Translations under genes and position numbers: made by a program
Notes under the pieces: generated by a model
Told to the model about the DNA's origin: nothing
Databases searched by the model: none
What the model saw: only the letters and a program-made list of their open reading frames with translations
Shown: positions 37,601 through 48,240 of the stretch, in pieces
How positions within the stretch are numbered: the stretch's first letter is position 1
How the letters are laid out: the number at the start of each line of letters is the position of its first letter
Source: Chromobotia macracanthus
Lineage: Eukaryota > Chordata > Actinopteri > Cypriniformes > Botiidae
Reading direction: 5' to 3'
DNA: 64,000 nucleotides
Assembly (NCBI GenBank): GCA_036877525.1
Contig: JAZGTH010000058.1
Span: 11,587,501-11,651,500, forward strand

Positions 37601-40600
37601 GTGTGTGTGTGGAGTGTGTGTGTTAGAGTGTGTGTGTGAGAGTGTGTGTGTGAGAGAGTGTGTGTGAGAGAGTGTGTGTGTGAGAGTGTGTGTGTGTGTT
37701 AGAGTGTGTGTGTGAGAGTGTGTGTGTGAGAGAGTGTGTGTGTGAGAGTGTGTGTGTGTGTTAGAGTGTGTGTGTGAGAGTGTGTGTGTGTGTGTGTTTT
37801 TCTCAAAGGAACATTCCCTGTTCAAGACTGTCAGTTACCACAGAAGCAGTGAGTAAAAGTAAAATAAAATCCTGTTTACTGTAATGCACTTACAATGAGA
37901 GTCATGTGAAAGGTAAAAAACACTTGACACGCGTGTTTCTTGTTTTTGAGAATGCAGTTTCATGTTGACACGTAAACATTTGGAAATCCTTGACCAACAG
38001 ACTTCCACTGTAACTGCATGTCTGTATGTGTACATTCTGTGTTTCTGCAAACAAGATTTTAAATATTTCTATAAACTGTTTTAAAATATTTGCATGGTGA
38101 CTGACAGTCTGACTTATATTATGCCATTGCTTTATTAAACAATCTTCTGTGCCTGAACAAGCTACTCAGCATAATTAGAAATGATCTGTGTGTCAAGTGT
38201 TTGTGCTAAAAATGATCCAGATAAATATCGACACTGTTGTAATATAATGTAACGTGTGCAAAGCGCAAACCTCAACAGTTTAAAAATACAGACAGAGCCA
38301 CTCACAACTGCCAAGAACTGAGACACACACACAGTGTAGAGGAGTTAATCTCACAATAACTTTGAAGATCATGTCATACTTCACCACTAAACTAAAAGAA
38401 CCAAAAAATAATATTTCAGAAAATGAGATATGTGTTTTACATTATTTACATGACAGACAATGTTTTTATCCAAAGTAACTTACAGGAAATTCAATGTTTG
38501 GGAATCAGGCTCATGACATGGTTAAGGATCTCATAAAAATCATGTTTGGAAATAATGTGAGTACAAAAAAACACATTAAACATCCACAAGCATATCAGTC
38601 ATGAGAATTCTTTCATTTTATTTACAATTAGTTTTATTCTCTTAAAAATAATGTTGCAAAACAAAACTATCATAATGCTCATAAAATATGCTTCGTTTCC
38701 TTAATGCAAAATAACATTTCCTATTTGTGTCTTTTGATGTTGAGGTCAAAAATGGTTTTGTGAGATTCGTGCAGACAGCAGTGTGTGTTTTGGAGATATG
38801 GCTAATAAAAACTACAGTAACAGATGAGAGGGGAGGCACAGGGCTCATAATGAAATATATGCAGCATATGCATCAGTCTGACACACGGATGAGTCAAACA
38901 CTCTCAGAGTTATAAAATCCCACATAAGGACAAGCTCTGTGTTCTCATATCTTTGTATAATTACTGATTTTAGATATGGACAGAATTTAATCTGAACTCT
39001 CTGTGGTGTGAAACAACTCTCAGTTCTTTTCTCTCGAATCTCGAATTTAAACACACGTGTATGCGCACATGCACCAACACACAGTCAGACATTCTAGAAC
39101 AGACTGTGTTTGACTTTAAATGCTGAACTGACATCCAATTCCTGCTCATAATTTATCACAGAGTCTATTTTAAAACAATCCATATCTCTCAGAGGTTGCT
39201 CTTTCACAGTTCAGGAGACCGGAACTTCTCAGCTGTGTTTCAATGAAGTGTTACCTTTGTCTTAAAGGTTTTGCCTAACAGTCCTTAGAGGAAGGTAGAG
39301 GAAAGAAAAACAGATCTGTATGTGAATCTGTATGTGAAAATATGAGGTCTCATCTAGAGGAGACACATGGGATTTCATGTGAGAAGCAAGAGACATCCCA
39401 GAAAAAAGATTCCACTGCTCTCCATTTAATCTCATTGTTGTCTTGGACAAGTAAAAGAGGGATGAGGGGCCTATAATGTTTTCACTTGTTCAGCTATAGT
39501 TAGTGTGAAATATGGCTGTTTGAGCATAAAAGATCTGCAGAGTTACAACACTCAAAGTTTACTGTAAAGAGAAACTAGAATAAAAGACTTTGTGACATCA
39601 CAATACACAGAAGTTAGTAAACCCTGTGAACACGCAAAGAAAAGACAGAGTAGCTGTAGTGTAGAGTAAAAGTATAAGTAGTGTTATAAAGTGTTGTTAC
39701 AGTATGTGTCTTACTTTGGCGAACAGGGAACCCACAAGTCTGTCAGTTGTGGATTTAAAAACAGCTGTGCTCTGTTTCTTATATAACTCTTCATTTGTCT
39801 TCACCTGCAACAAACACAAAATAAAGAAAATAAGCCATATTCTCCAACAGTTATAGTTTATTATCTGCTGTCTGTTAATAATATGCTTTGTGTGATTGTG
39901 ATAGTTTACTGTACATCCTATACAAATAAAACTGTAAGCCAAAACTGGGAATGTTCTAAACGCACTTGTTCACTAATTTAAACTACTTACTACTAAAACC
40001 CCTTAGAGAAAGTTTCTTCACATCTTGTGAAGATGGCATCTTACTAATTCTATAATCTTTGCTAGTATTTTTTAAAACAGGTATGTAAAACAATAAACAT
40101 TCTGCAATAATATATTTACATCACACTGCCAAACTCGTATGAATAATAAGGTAGAAGGCCAGTTCGAACATTTCTTGAAATCTGTATGTGTTGAAATATT
40201 ATGCATGCATTGAGAAGCAACGTCAGCTGAGATTCAGTTCTCTGTGCGGTCACAGACACATGTGAATTATATCAGTATTACATCTGACATCAGCTTCATT
40301 ATAATGCGTCACCTCACACAACTCACAATCCACAGAATGCTGCTAACAAGCCAATCAATTACACAGACAGAGCATTCAGAAGACAGTGAGGGCAGTTTCT
40401 GTCTGCCGTGATGTATGAATCTTTAGCACAGAGAACTCTCACTCTAAACGGCATTATAGGAGAAACAGTATGAGAACAGTCCCACACATCTACACACACA
40501 GCGCTCGCACACTCTCACTGATGCAGACAGAGGACAGGTACAAAGAGATACGATGGCAGGAAAGTTCCCAAAAGATATCAGTGGGGTCAGTGTGGTTCAC

Positions 40601-43600
40601 AAATCAGGCCAGCAGAACACCCACACCTGAGCAAGATGCAAGTTTCCAAGAAAAACAGCCACTAAGGGTCTACTGCAGAGTTGACCCTATAAATACTCAG
40701 TGGGGATGAGTTTACCAGCCACAATACACACTCCCTTACACATACAACAACTACCATTGCAACCAGTCTATCAAATCATCCTAAATACAGTTATTGTGAC
40801 AACAGTAGAACCTATATATTGTGTACTGTATCTAAAGAACACATGGTGCTTGCCCATAATAAACCTCACCAGCAGACTGGAAGGATGACGCGAGGGAGAT
40901 CTAGGCGGTTGTGAGCTTGTTGCTATGAGGGTTACCAGGGTGTACTGGATGGTTGTTGTGGCATTGCTGTGGTGTTTGAATGGCAGTTGTTAAAGTGGTC
41001 ACAGTGGTCGTTAGGCAGTTGCTATGGTGTTGCTAAATGGTTGTGTAGTGACATAAATGTTATAGACAGTAATATCAGTCCATTATCAGCTGGAATCAGT
41101 GTCAGTTATTTTTTGAGGTCCAACTTCAAGTTATCACAGTTTTACTGTAGTAATTCAGAGAACATTGGCATTTCTACAGATACTAAGGTTTCCATGGTAA
41201 CATGCAAGGGTAGGTTCTAGATTTTAGTGAAAGAATCTGTGAATGTATTTCTAGTGAATGATTCCTGTGAAAATTATGTGCTGACATTTAGTAACTAATA
41301 TTGAGTTCAAGGGGATTTACTCAGAATCTATTTGACTTTTGTGAATCTCTCTGTAAAGTCTGAATACGCTCCCAAGGGCACTAGCAGATTAGTGTACACT
41401 AGATAACAGACAAAGAGGGCACACTGGCAGATTAGTGTACACTAGACAGCAGATACGAGGCCACACTGGCTAAGCTGAGGAGCTGCTTACCTTGTACTCG
41501 GCTGGCCCAGGGCCGTGCACTTCCTCTTTACTTGGGTGGAAGAGCCGGCGTGGGGCAGCAGTGCTAAACGCCCCCTTCCTAGTGCCCATCAGACTGGCTT
41601 TCTTCAAACTCTCCTGAGCCAAACTGTAGTCACACACGTTATAAGCACCAGGACCTACCGAAGAAATCCAACGTTATTTAACATCTGTGCAGAACCGATG
41701 GCACAGAACTGTCTCCATTTGTTCTGTTCAATCTTATTGCTGTCTTGGAGAAAGAATTCAATTCTCCGCTGTGATTTGTCTTTTATTTGCCATTTATTTG
41801 CCGGTTTATTGCTGTTTAAAATCAATGTACTTATGTCTGTGTACATGCTAGATGAACTGGATCACTGTCCTTATGTCCAAACATACACTTCATAAGCACA
41901 AAAAAACGTCAAAAGTCACGTTAGGTGGGACTGTGTGTAATTTATGCTGTAGAGCACAACATCTCTTCAAGTAATGTGAACACACTTTACTTAACTCATA
42001 AATCACAAACTGCTCTCCTAAAAACCCATTAGGATTCCAGAGGGAGCCCATGGCTTGAAAATGCTAATTTCTCTTCCAGGTTTCTGGACTACAGACTGAA
42101 CGGCTGTATTAGAACTAACTTCTTATGGCCCATGTTTGTACCGCAGGCAGAGACAGAAGTATGACCTTCCCTTTGATCTATAAAACTGCATTTCAGATAT
42201 ACTGTAATCAAATAAATAAATGTAACGAATACAAACTGGCATCCAAAAACACACAAACCTGGTGTGTCCTTCATTCTGTGTTCTGGAAGGAACCGTACAG
42301 CTGTCAGGCCGAAAGGAATTTTGTTTACCCTTGTGCTTTTCTTCAGAACCCCCAGAGCAGAGCGCGGGTCATCATACGCACCTACAGGGGGCGCTTCATC
42401 CTTGACTGGACTGAACCTCTGTAAGAACAACCACACTTCTGAGATCTTAGTCGACATAAATGCCAAATGCCAAAGTGACATATTTGACAGTGAAACAGGA
42501 TATTAAGGTATTAAGGAGTGTGTTCCTGCCTGTGCCTGACAGAGGAACGGTACGCTCAACACTAAACCCCCATTTAGATTACTAGGTTTCTCAAACTGAC
42601 GTTGTATGTGATACTGTCCTGGACCTGGAACACCCTACAGACATAAACACACACAAAGACACTCTCAGAATGAGCAACAAAGATTATTCACAGTGAAACT
42701 GACACAGAATGGATGCACAATTCAACTGCGAGCCCAAGACTGTCTAGATGCAATAGTGCCCTCTACAGGTAGGACGAACATTTACATCCAAAGCTTCAGT
42801 CTGGAATAATTTTAGGTGATGGCTATGCTTTAAACACCTTTTTCTCCTCCTGTAGGGAGATAAGCTCATGGTATCGAGGAAGGACCAGCTCCGTACGACC
42901 TCTCTGTTCACGCTTTAGATTCACATTTTTATAACAGGCAGTGTGATCCCTAATAAACACACACATGTACAGAAACATACACACACAGCGATTTAATCAA
43001 ACACCATTACATGCAGCAGTGAGTGATGTTTGTCATCTTTATAAACAGCTGTACAGAAAACATGGAGAAAAATGAAAACAATTTATAAGTGATCACAGAC
43101 ATCACAGACAACTTAGAATATACAGCTTCCTTTCACATAGAGCGTGCTAGTTTTAAACAATGCCAAATATTTTTGTAAACAGTACGCATCTGAAGATCTG
43201 TGAGTGGGTCGTGGGCGGGCCATCTGAGGCTGAAACTATGGAACATTTTTCTTGAGCATCTCAACATGACATGTCCAGATGGTTCAGAATAAATTTGCAA
43301 ATGACATTGGGTTCAGCTGGGAATGTATGTGTGGCTCAAACTCACTCCTGCAGTTCGTATTGTCCTGGTCCAGGCCCGTCTGCATCCTTCACCTGCTCTC
43401 TGCGGCCCGTCACCCTGCTGAAGTGCACACCTTTATACTTCTGTGAGGAGCAGAGCTCCTCCTGAAACACACACCAGAGATCCACACACTTCTTCAGAGT
43501 CTCTTACTGAAGTCAAAGATCTATTTTTTAAGCCATTGCACTGGTTGTGATCATGTGGAGTTAAGATTCAGGTTTCCTGATAAACAGCCATATGAACTAC

Positions 43601-46600
43601 ACCAGTAGATGGAGTATGGCCAGTCATTTACATTACATTACATTAAATCAATCTGCAGGCACTTTTATACAAAGTGACTTACAAATTAGGAAAAGCAATT
43701 TATCATAAAGGAGCCAAGAACATTACAACAGTGCCGTAACATTGACCTTCAAACATAAACCAGAGCAGAAATATGACTGCAGAAAAAAAAGCAATACTTT
43801 CTGATAAACAAAAAAGAGAATGTTTTTCTACAAATACAAGTGTAGAACTACTTGTACTTGTTCTGTAGAATTTGATCAAACTACTAGAAGTGTAGTTTGA
43901 TCAAAGAGTGCTTCTCACACAATGAGAGAAAGAGAGAGAGAAAGACAGAAAGAGAGAGAGAGAAAGAGAGGAAGAAAGAGGGGGAGAGATAAAGAGCTCC
44001 TCTCTAGAGGAAGTTGGCAGCTCAATGGCACATGAGAGATGATTTGATTAAAGCTGAGTCCAGCATCTGCTGCATTATTGTAAGTGAATATTGAAATATA
44101 ACGTAAAGACTAATTAGTGAGGGTTTCGGGTCCTGACAGTAAAATGGATGAGCACTGAGCTTTGTGACTTTTTAAAATAATGCACCGATCATTAGTCATG
44201 AAAATAGCCCCGGCACTAATGAAGCAGAGCAGCAGGGCATTAGACAGACTGCTACTAATGGACACATATAACCTCTCTTTACTCACACACTCACACACAT
44301 TTAGCTCATGCAAACATGCTCAGATGTGTCCATTTCACCTTGTATTTTTATATGCACATGCAAATCTGTACCAAATCCTAGTAAACTGCCTCTGTAGGCA
44401 GCAGGTTTAGGCATCTTAGAGCACTAACAACATGCTGTTGGTAAACAGCAAAATAATGTTACCTTCTAAGACATCTTATAGCAAAAGTTTTAGGACACTT
44501 CAGTTAGGACACTACCTTTTGATGGCAGCTGTCTATCTAGGCACTAAACAGTGAGGCAGCTTACCAGGGTTTGGAACACACTCAGTAAGATCCATTAACA
44601 CACACAGACAGCACTTAATCTGACCGGTACAGGACTGTAGAAGGCCGGGCCGAGAGTCTGGTCTTTGGTGGGGGGTTTGAATCTGTGCAGGAAACCTTGA
44701 GCATCTTCTTCATACCCAAACGCCTGTCCAGGTGAAGGTATGGATGGAGCGTCAGGACCCAAGAGCAGCTTCACGCCCTTACAGACCTGCTGACATTATA
44801 ATGTATATCCATCTCACACCATATGATGCTTAGAGAATGAAGGTCTTTTTATTGATGTTTTTTACTTATTCATTTAAATCCATGTGTAAATTTATGTGAC
44901 TATTACAGTTTTTTTCACACAGTGACGCCTAGAAGTATTTGGACAGTTTGTGAGTGCCAGTTTTTGATAACAGCATTAGATAACTGAATATTAGAAATAA
45001 GTATACTCCAGTTAATGGAATACTCCAAGTTCATCTGAAAGGCAAAACAAGCCCAAATAAAATTAAACCCTAAGATTTAAAGAATTTTTAAATCTTTAAA
45101 GACTAAAGATTAAAGACAATTATATTTTGTGCATTGTGACATTATTTTCATGACAATGAAGCACATTTACTGCAGTATGTCCCAAACCTTTGACAACAGT
45201 TCAAACAATAAACATCCTTCTGTTTCCTTTTCTCTGGACTCAGAAAATCGTAGAAATTACAAATAAAAGACTCACGTCTTCATGAGAACGGTGCGTGGGA
45301 CATCACTCCAATAAATCTGTCATGGTTGTGTAGGAGTTTGAGTGTCTACACAGTGTGTGTATGTATATATTCTCCATTAGCAAGTGTGTGTATGTATGTA
45401 CGTAAATGATCGCGCAAGCGAATTCACTTCTCTCAAGGTGGATTGTGGGATTGACGTCACAGACGGCTGCAGGTGCGACGGAGAATACAGTTATCAGTAG
45501 ATGATGAACGAGTAAAATATGATGATGGACACCAGTGTTGTGCTGTTGTACACTAGAGGGTACCACATTACATTTCCCTCTGGTTTAATGTTATTGTAGT
45601 CTTTAATTTAACAAAGTATTGCCGACTTTATTGTGAAAAAAAATCTTTGTCTACTGTAATATGTGGATTATATCAGGTACATCAGTACAGTACATCACTG
45701 CAGTATGTTGTACAGACTTTTATTTACGTTAATGACTTATGTCAGGAATAAGAATGAGAAGTGTTCACATTGCATTACAGTAATGGTCATTCTTGGGGAG
45801 ATCTTGGTTTGACATCAATAATGCCTCACCTTCAGGCCTTTCTCTGGATTATTCATTCCTTTTCCTGCAGGTAAAACATCATAAGAAACATCATACGCTC
45901 CTGGACCTGGAACATCTGACACCACGTCCTCAAATCGCTTTGACCGGTTCTGAAGGCTGTTTCCTCCCAAAACATGCCTCTGTGTTTTAGGTAAACATTT
46001 ACACTTACCACTGACCTCATAACAGTAATGACATAAAGAAGTCATGTCCCATGAGTGTACATGTGAAGGCAATGATCTACCCTGGAGATGTCACTGTTGT
46101 ACTGCCCAGGCCCGGGAGAGAGCGGCCTGCTGCCCGCCCTCAGGAGCGCACAGTCTCTGCGGCACAGCGACAGGAAGGGGGCGTACGAGCCTGAACACCA
46201 TGAACAACATTTCATTTAACTTCATTAATGAACACATTTCATTTTACTTCATTAATGAACAACATTTAATTTTACTTCATTAATGAACACATTCCATTTA
46301 ACTTCATTAATGAACATTCAAATTCAATATTTTAAACATTCATTAATGAACACATTCAATTTTACTTCATTAATGAACACATTCAATTTAACTTCATTAA
46401 TGAACACATTCAATTTTACTTAATTAATGAACACATTTAATTTTACTTCATTAATGAACACATTTAATTTTACTTCATTAATGAACACATTTAATTTTAC
46501 TTCATTAATGAACAACATTTAATTTTACTTCATTAATGAACACATTCAATTTTACTTCATTAATGAACAAATTCAATTTTACTTCATTAATGAACACATT

Positions 46601-48047
46601 TAATTTTACTTCATTAATGAACAAATTCAATTTTACTTCATTAATGAACAAATTCAATTTTACTTCATTAATGAACAAATTCAATTTTACTTCATTAATA
46701 AACAACATTTAATTTAACTTCATTAATAAACACATTTAATTTAACTTCATTAATGAACACATTTAATTTTACTTCATTAATGAACAACATTTAATTTAAC
46801 TTCATTAATGAACACATTCAATTTTACTTCATTAATGAACACATTCAATTTTACTTAATTAATGAACACATTCAGTTTTACTTCATTAATGAACACATTT
46901 CATTTTACTTCATTAATGAACACATTCAATTTTACTTCATTAATGAACAACATTTAATTTTACTTCATTAATGAACACATTTCATTTTACTTCATTAATG
47001 AACACATTCAGTTTTACTTCATTAATGAACACATTTAATTTTACTTCATTAATGAACACATTTAATTTTACTTCATTAATGAACACATTCAGTTTCACTT
47101 CATTAATGAACAAATTCAATTTTACTTCATTAATGAACACATTCAGTTTTACTTCATTAATGAACACATTTCATTTTACTTCATTAATGAACACATTCAG
47201 TTTTACTTCATTAATGAACAACATTTAATTTTACTTCATTAATGAACACATTTAATTTTACTTCATTAATGAACACATTCAGTTTTACTTCATTAATGAA
47301 CACATTTCATTTTACTTCATTAATGAACACATTCAGTTTTACTTCATTAATGAACACATTTCATTTTACTTCATTAATGAACACATTCAATTTTACTTCA
47401 TTAATGAACACATTCAATTTTACTTCATTAATGAACAACATTTAATTTTACTTCATTAATGAACAACATTTAATTTTACTTCATTAATGAACACATTCAA
47501 TTTTACTTCATTAATGAACAAATTCAATTTTACTTCATTAATGAACACATTCAATTTTACTTCATTAATGAACACATTCAATTTTACTTCATTAATGAAC
47601 ACATTCAGTTTTACTTCATTAATGAACACATTTAATTTTACTTCACTAATGAACACATTTAATTTTACTTCATTAATGAACACATTTAATTTTACTTCAT
47701 TAATGAACAACATTTAATTTTACTTCATTAATGAACACATTCAATTTTACTTCATTAATGAACAAATTCAATTTTACTTCACTAATGAACAACATTTAAT
47801 TTTACTTCATTAATGAACACATTTAATTTTACTTCATTAATGAACACATTCAGTTTCACTTCATTAATGAACACATGTTCTCACTCAAGAACCCTGAATC
47901 TTGAAAACTATTCTAGAACTTTAAAAGTGACGTGAACTTACCCCGTTGACTGCTGTCAGAGCCACTGATATGATAAGATCCGGGTCCAGGGTCAGACGTG
48001 GTGCTGTTTAATGTCATATGTGTGAGTCTGGGAGCTCGATCATACAT
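34671..48047 (-). CDS. stpg2: stpg2, sperm-tail PG-rich repeat-containing protein 2 (whole gene)
   Basis: Exons in minus-strand order: 48047-47942, 46190-46081, 45979-45830, 44786-44625, 43461-43346, 42949-42838, 42634-42530, 42418-42259, 41654-41491, 39804-39715, 36953-36785, 36691-36576, 36272-36117, and probably 34685-34671. Phases agree at every junction and give about 576 residues. The start MYDRAPRL matches human STPG2. Repeats of the form PGPGxY occur about every 45 residues, the hallmark of SHIPPO/STPG proteins, which are associated with sperm flagella and ciliary microtubules. In human STPG2 is about 460 residues by recollection, so this fish form is longer. It is divergent from mex3c, with starts about 1 kb apart. 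One intron uses a GC donor, and intron 1 is mostly minisatellite. The gene identity is firm; the last exon is less so. Confidence 0.88.
36117..36272 (-). CDS. stpg2: stpg2 coding exon 13
   Basis: Encodes LSPVVMETVLRGTFNVTL and then a basic, serine/arginine-rich tail. The ETVLRGTFNVTL segment is typical of the C-terminal end of SHIPPO proteins. Either the GTACTG donor is used, or the frame reads on to a stop at 36078-36080, giving an alternative end. Confidence 0.82.
36576..36691 (-). CDS. stpg2: stpg2 coding exon 12
   Basis: Encodes PGHYSPDFKSRPKCSL and TPAPGAYE, with a CTTTTCAG acceptor and GTACAT donor. Confidence 0.9.
36785..36953 (-). CDS. stpg2: stpg2 coding exon 11
   Basis: Encodes DTPPPGSYNVCESFEK, a typical SHIPPO repeat start, then RKRQSSFLSAPREP. 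It ends phase 1 in the Pro-Gly-Pro-Gly of the next repeat. Confidence 0.9.
37050..37275 (+). repeat. GTCCCC dispersed repeat in stpg2 intron 10
   Basis: Contains TTGGGGACAAATAGTCCCAA at one end, GGTAGGGTTAGG in the middle, and AATGTCCCCATTTAG at the other: the two ends are roughly inverted. It is related to 25545-25630 in opposite orientation. Confidence 0.45.
37280..37797 (+). repeat. TGTGTG/GAGA compound minisatellite in stpg2 intron 10
   Basis: About 518 bp of alternating (GT)n and GAGA/TTAGA blocks with a higher-order unit of roughly 30-60 bp. The 157-codon His/Thr/Ser minus-strand frame here is an artefact of the repeat. Confidence 0.95.
39715..39804 (-). CDS. stpg2: stpg2 coding exon 10
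   Basis: Thirty codons beginning VKTNEELYKKQSTAVF, between two PG repeats and in phase with both neighbours. The preceding intron is 1.7 kb and the following one 2.8 kb. Confidence 0.85.
40915..41047 (+). repeat. GTTGCTATGGTG dispersed repeat in stpg2 intron 9
   Basis: Imperfect copies of GGTTGCTATGG/GTTGCTA words about every 10-20 bp, the same type of sequence as 7690-7742. Confidence 0.45.
41384..41470 (+). repeat. Two-copy direct repeat, about 43 bp
   Basis: GCAGATTAGTGTACACTAGA occurs at the start of both copies and CACACTGGC at the end, with small changes between. It lies just downstream (minus sense) of stpg2 exon 9. Confidence 0.85.
41491..41654 (-). CDS. stpg2: stpg2 coding exon 9
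   Basis: Starts with PGAYNVCDYSLAQESLKK and ends with VHGPGPAEYK, so it spans one full repeat interval. Clean acceptor and GTAAGC donor. Confidence 0.9.
42259..42418 (-). CDS. stpg2: stpg2 coding exon 8
   Basis: Encodes RFSPVKDEAPPVGAYDD, then PFGLTAVRF. Human STPG2 has the same layout (APxGxYxDPR...PFGQTAVRF). The PG motif is degenerate here (APPVGAY). Acceptor TTACAG, donor GTTTGT. Confidence 0.9.
42530..42634 (-). CDS. stpg2: stpg2 coding exon 7 (GC donor)
   Basis: Thirty-five codons encoding GVPGPGQYHIQRQFEK and VPFLCQAQ. The next exon continues RFSPVK in phase 0, which requires the splice directly after the codon CAG, where the intron begins GC (CAG then GCAGGA). It is a GC-AG intron unless another isoform exists. 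Confidence 0.85.
42838..42949 (-). CDS. stpg2: stpg2 coding exon 6
   Basis: Encodes CYKNVNLKREQRGRTE and LPRYHELISLQEEKK, a linker segment between PG repeats. It restores phase 0 at its GTGTTT donor. Confidence 0.87.
43346..43461 (-). CDS. stpg2: stpg2 coding exon 5
   Basis: Encodes QKYKGVHFSRVTGR and DGPGPGQYELQ, another PG repeat, ending in phase 2 at GTGAGT. Confidence 0.9.
43624..43700 (+). repeat. Dispersed fish repeat (CTTTTATxCAAAGTGACTTAC)
   Basis: Contains ACATTACATTACATTA and CACTTTTATACAAAGTGACT, a motif very common in fish genomes. Diverged relatives are near 38440-38490 and, on the opposite strand, near 54400-54450. Confidence 0.5.
43922..43990 (+). repeat. GA-rich purine tract
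   Basis: GAGAGA/AAAG blocks in stpg2 intron 4. Confidence 0.8.
44625..44786 (-). CDS. stpg2: stpg2 coding exon 4
   Basis: Fifty-four codons encoding SIPSPGQAFGYEED and KDQTLGPAFYSPVP. The SIPSPGQAxGYEE core and TLGPAxY repeat resemble human STPG2. The donor GTCAGA departs from consensus but keeps the phase. Confidence 0.88.
44919..45210 (+). mobile_element. Possible mariner/Tc1-like MITE in stpg2 intron 3
   Basis: The left end CAGTGACGCCTAGAAGTATT, followed by TGGACAG, resembles termini of small Tc1/mariner-type elements. A diverged inverted partner is seen near 45175-45205 (GTCCCAAACCTTTGACAAC). No transposase. Boundaries are approximate. Confidence 0.35.
45452..45459. promoter_or_regulatory. 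CRE palindrome in stpg2 intron 3
   Basis: Perfect TGACGTCA in a small CpG-containing patch. It could bind CREB/CREM; role here is unknown. Confidence 0.4.
45830..45979 (-). CDS. stpg2: stpg2 coding exon 3
   Basis: Fifty whole codons, encoding LGGNSLQNRSKRFED and then VPGPGAYDVSYDVLPAGKG. SLQNR...RF is also seen in human STPG2. Flanked by ACACAG acceptor and GTGAGG donor. Confidence 0.9.
46081..46190 (-). CDS. stpg2: stpg2 coding exon 2
   Basis: Encodes SYAPFLSLCRRD and LSPGPGQYNSDIS; human STPG2 has a comparable APFLSL...PGPGHYN segment. The acceptor AG sits only about 9 bp from the end of the intron-1 minisatellite, so the branch point must lie in or very near the repeat. Donor is GTAGAT, weaker than consensus. 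Confidence 0.88.
46200..47875 (+). repeat. 27-bp minisatellite array filling stpg2 intron 1
   Basis: About 60 head-to-tail copies of a 27-bp unit, with some 28-bp variants, spanning 1.68 kb of a 1.75-kb intron. Each unit contains the perfect 12-bp palindrome TTCATTAATGAA, and the single-base variants fall mostly at three positions outside it. One irregular stretch interrupts the array near 46313-46350. Because 27 is a multiple of three, long open frames appear on both strands (MNTFNFTSL repeated on plus, FINEVKLNV on minus); these are not genes. Confidence 0.97.
47942..48047 (-). CDS. stpg2: stpg2 coding exon 1
   Basis: Starts at ATG 48047 and encodes MYDRAPRLTHMTLN, then DPGPGSYHISGS, the first PG-rich repeat. 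It ends in phase 1 at a GTAAGT donor. The MYDRAPRL start is shared with human STPG2, which fixes the initiation codon. Confidence 0.9.
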
Positions 48048-48122
48048 GTTTGTGGTTTGTGTGCTACAGTCTCAGAGTAATAATGTAATAATCACTCGTC
48101 TGCTGTACGTGCGCGTCTCCGC

Positions 48123-48240
48123 GTTGCCTGGACGCCAATTCTGCGCTCATGAATATTAATTAGTTAATGGTGACGTTACTGCCTAGTAACCTTTACCATA
48201 GTAGGATATGTGTAGTAGCATTAGTTTGGTTGCCAGGACA
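48123..48240. promoter_or_regulatory. Candidate RFX-type sites upstream of stpg2
   Basis: GTTGCC occurs at 48123 and 48229, each followed by (T/A)GGAC, and a 6-bp inverted repeat GTTACT-4-AGTAAC lies at 48175-48190. A CCAAT box is at 48135-48139. These lie 75-195 bp upstream of the stpg2 start. RFX factors bind GTTRCC-type half sites and drive ciliary genes. None of the three matches the full consensus, so the call is tentative. Confidence 0.35.

Noticed and set aside
37352..37825. 157-codon frame rich in His, Thr and Ser
   Set aside because: Low-complexity CA/CT repeat translated; no domain and inside a stpg2 intron.
42125..42506. Plus-strand frames of 80-99 codons
   Set aside because: Antisense shadows of stpg2 exon 8.
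46505..47717. Long open frames on both strands with 9-residue peptide repeats
   Set aside because: They come from a 27-bp tandem repeat whose unit is a multiple of three; they lie inside stpg2 intron 1 and exist in both strands at once.
46200..47875. CRISPR-like array of regularly spaced repeats
   Set aside because: The units are head-to-tail with no unique spacers, in a vertebrate genome with interrupted genes.
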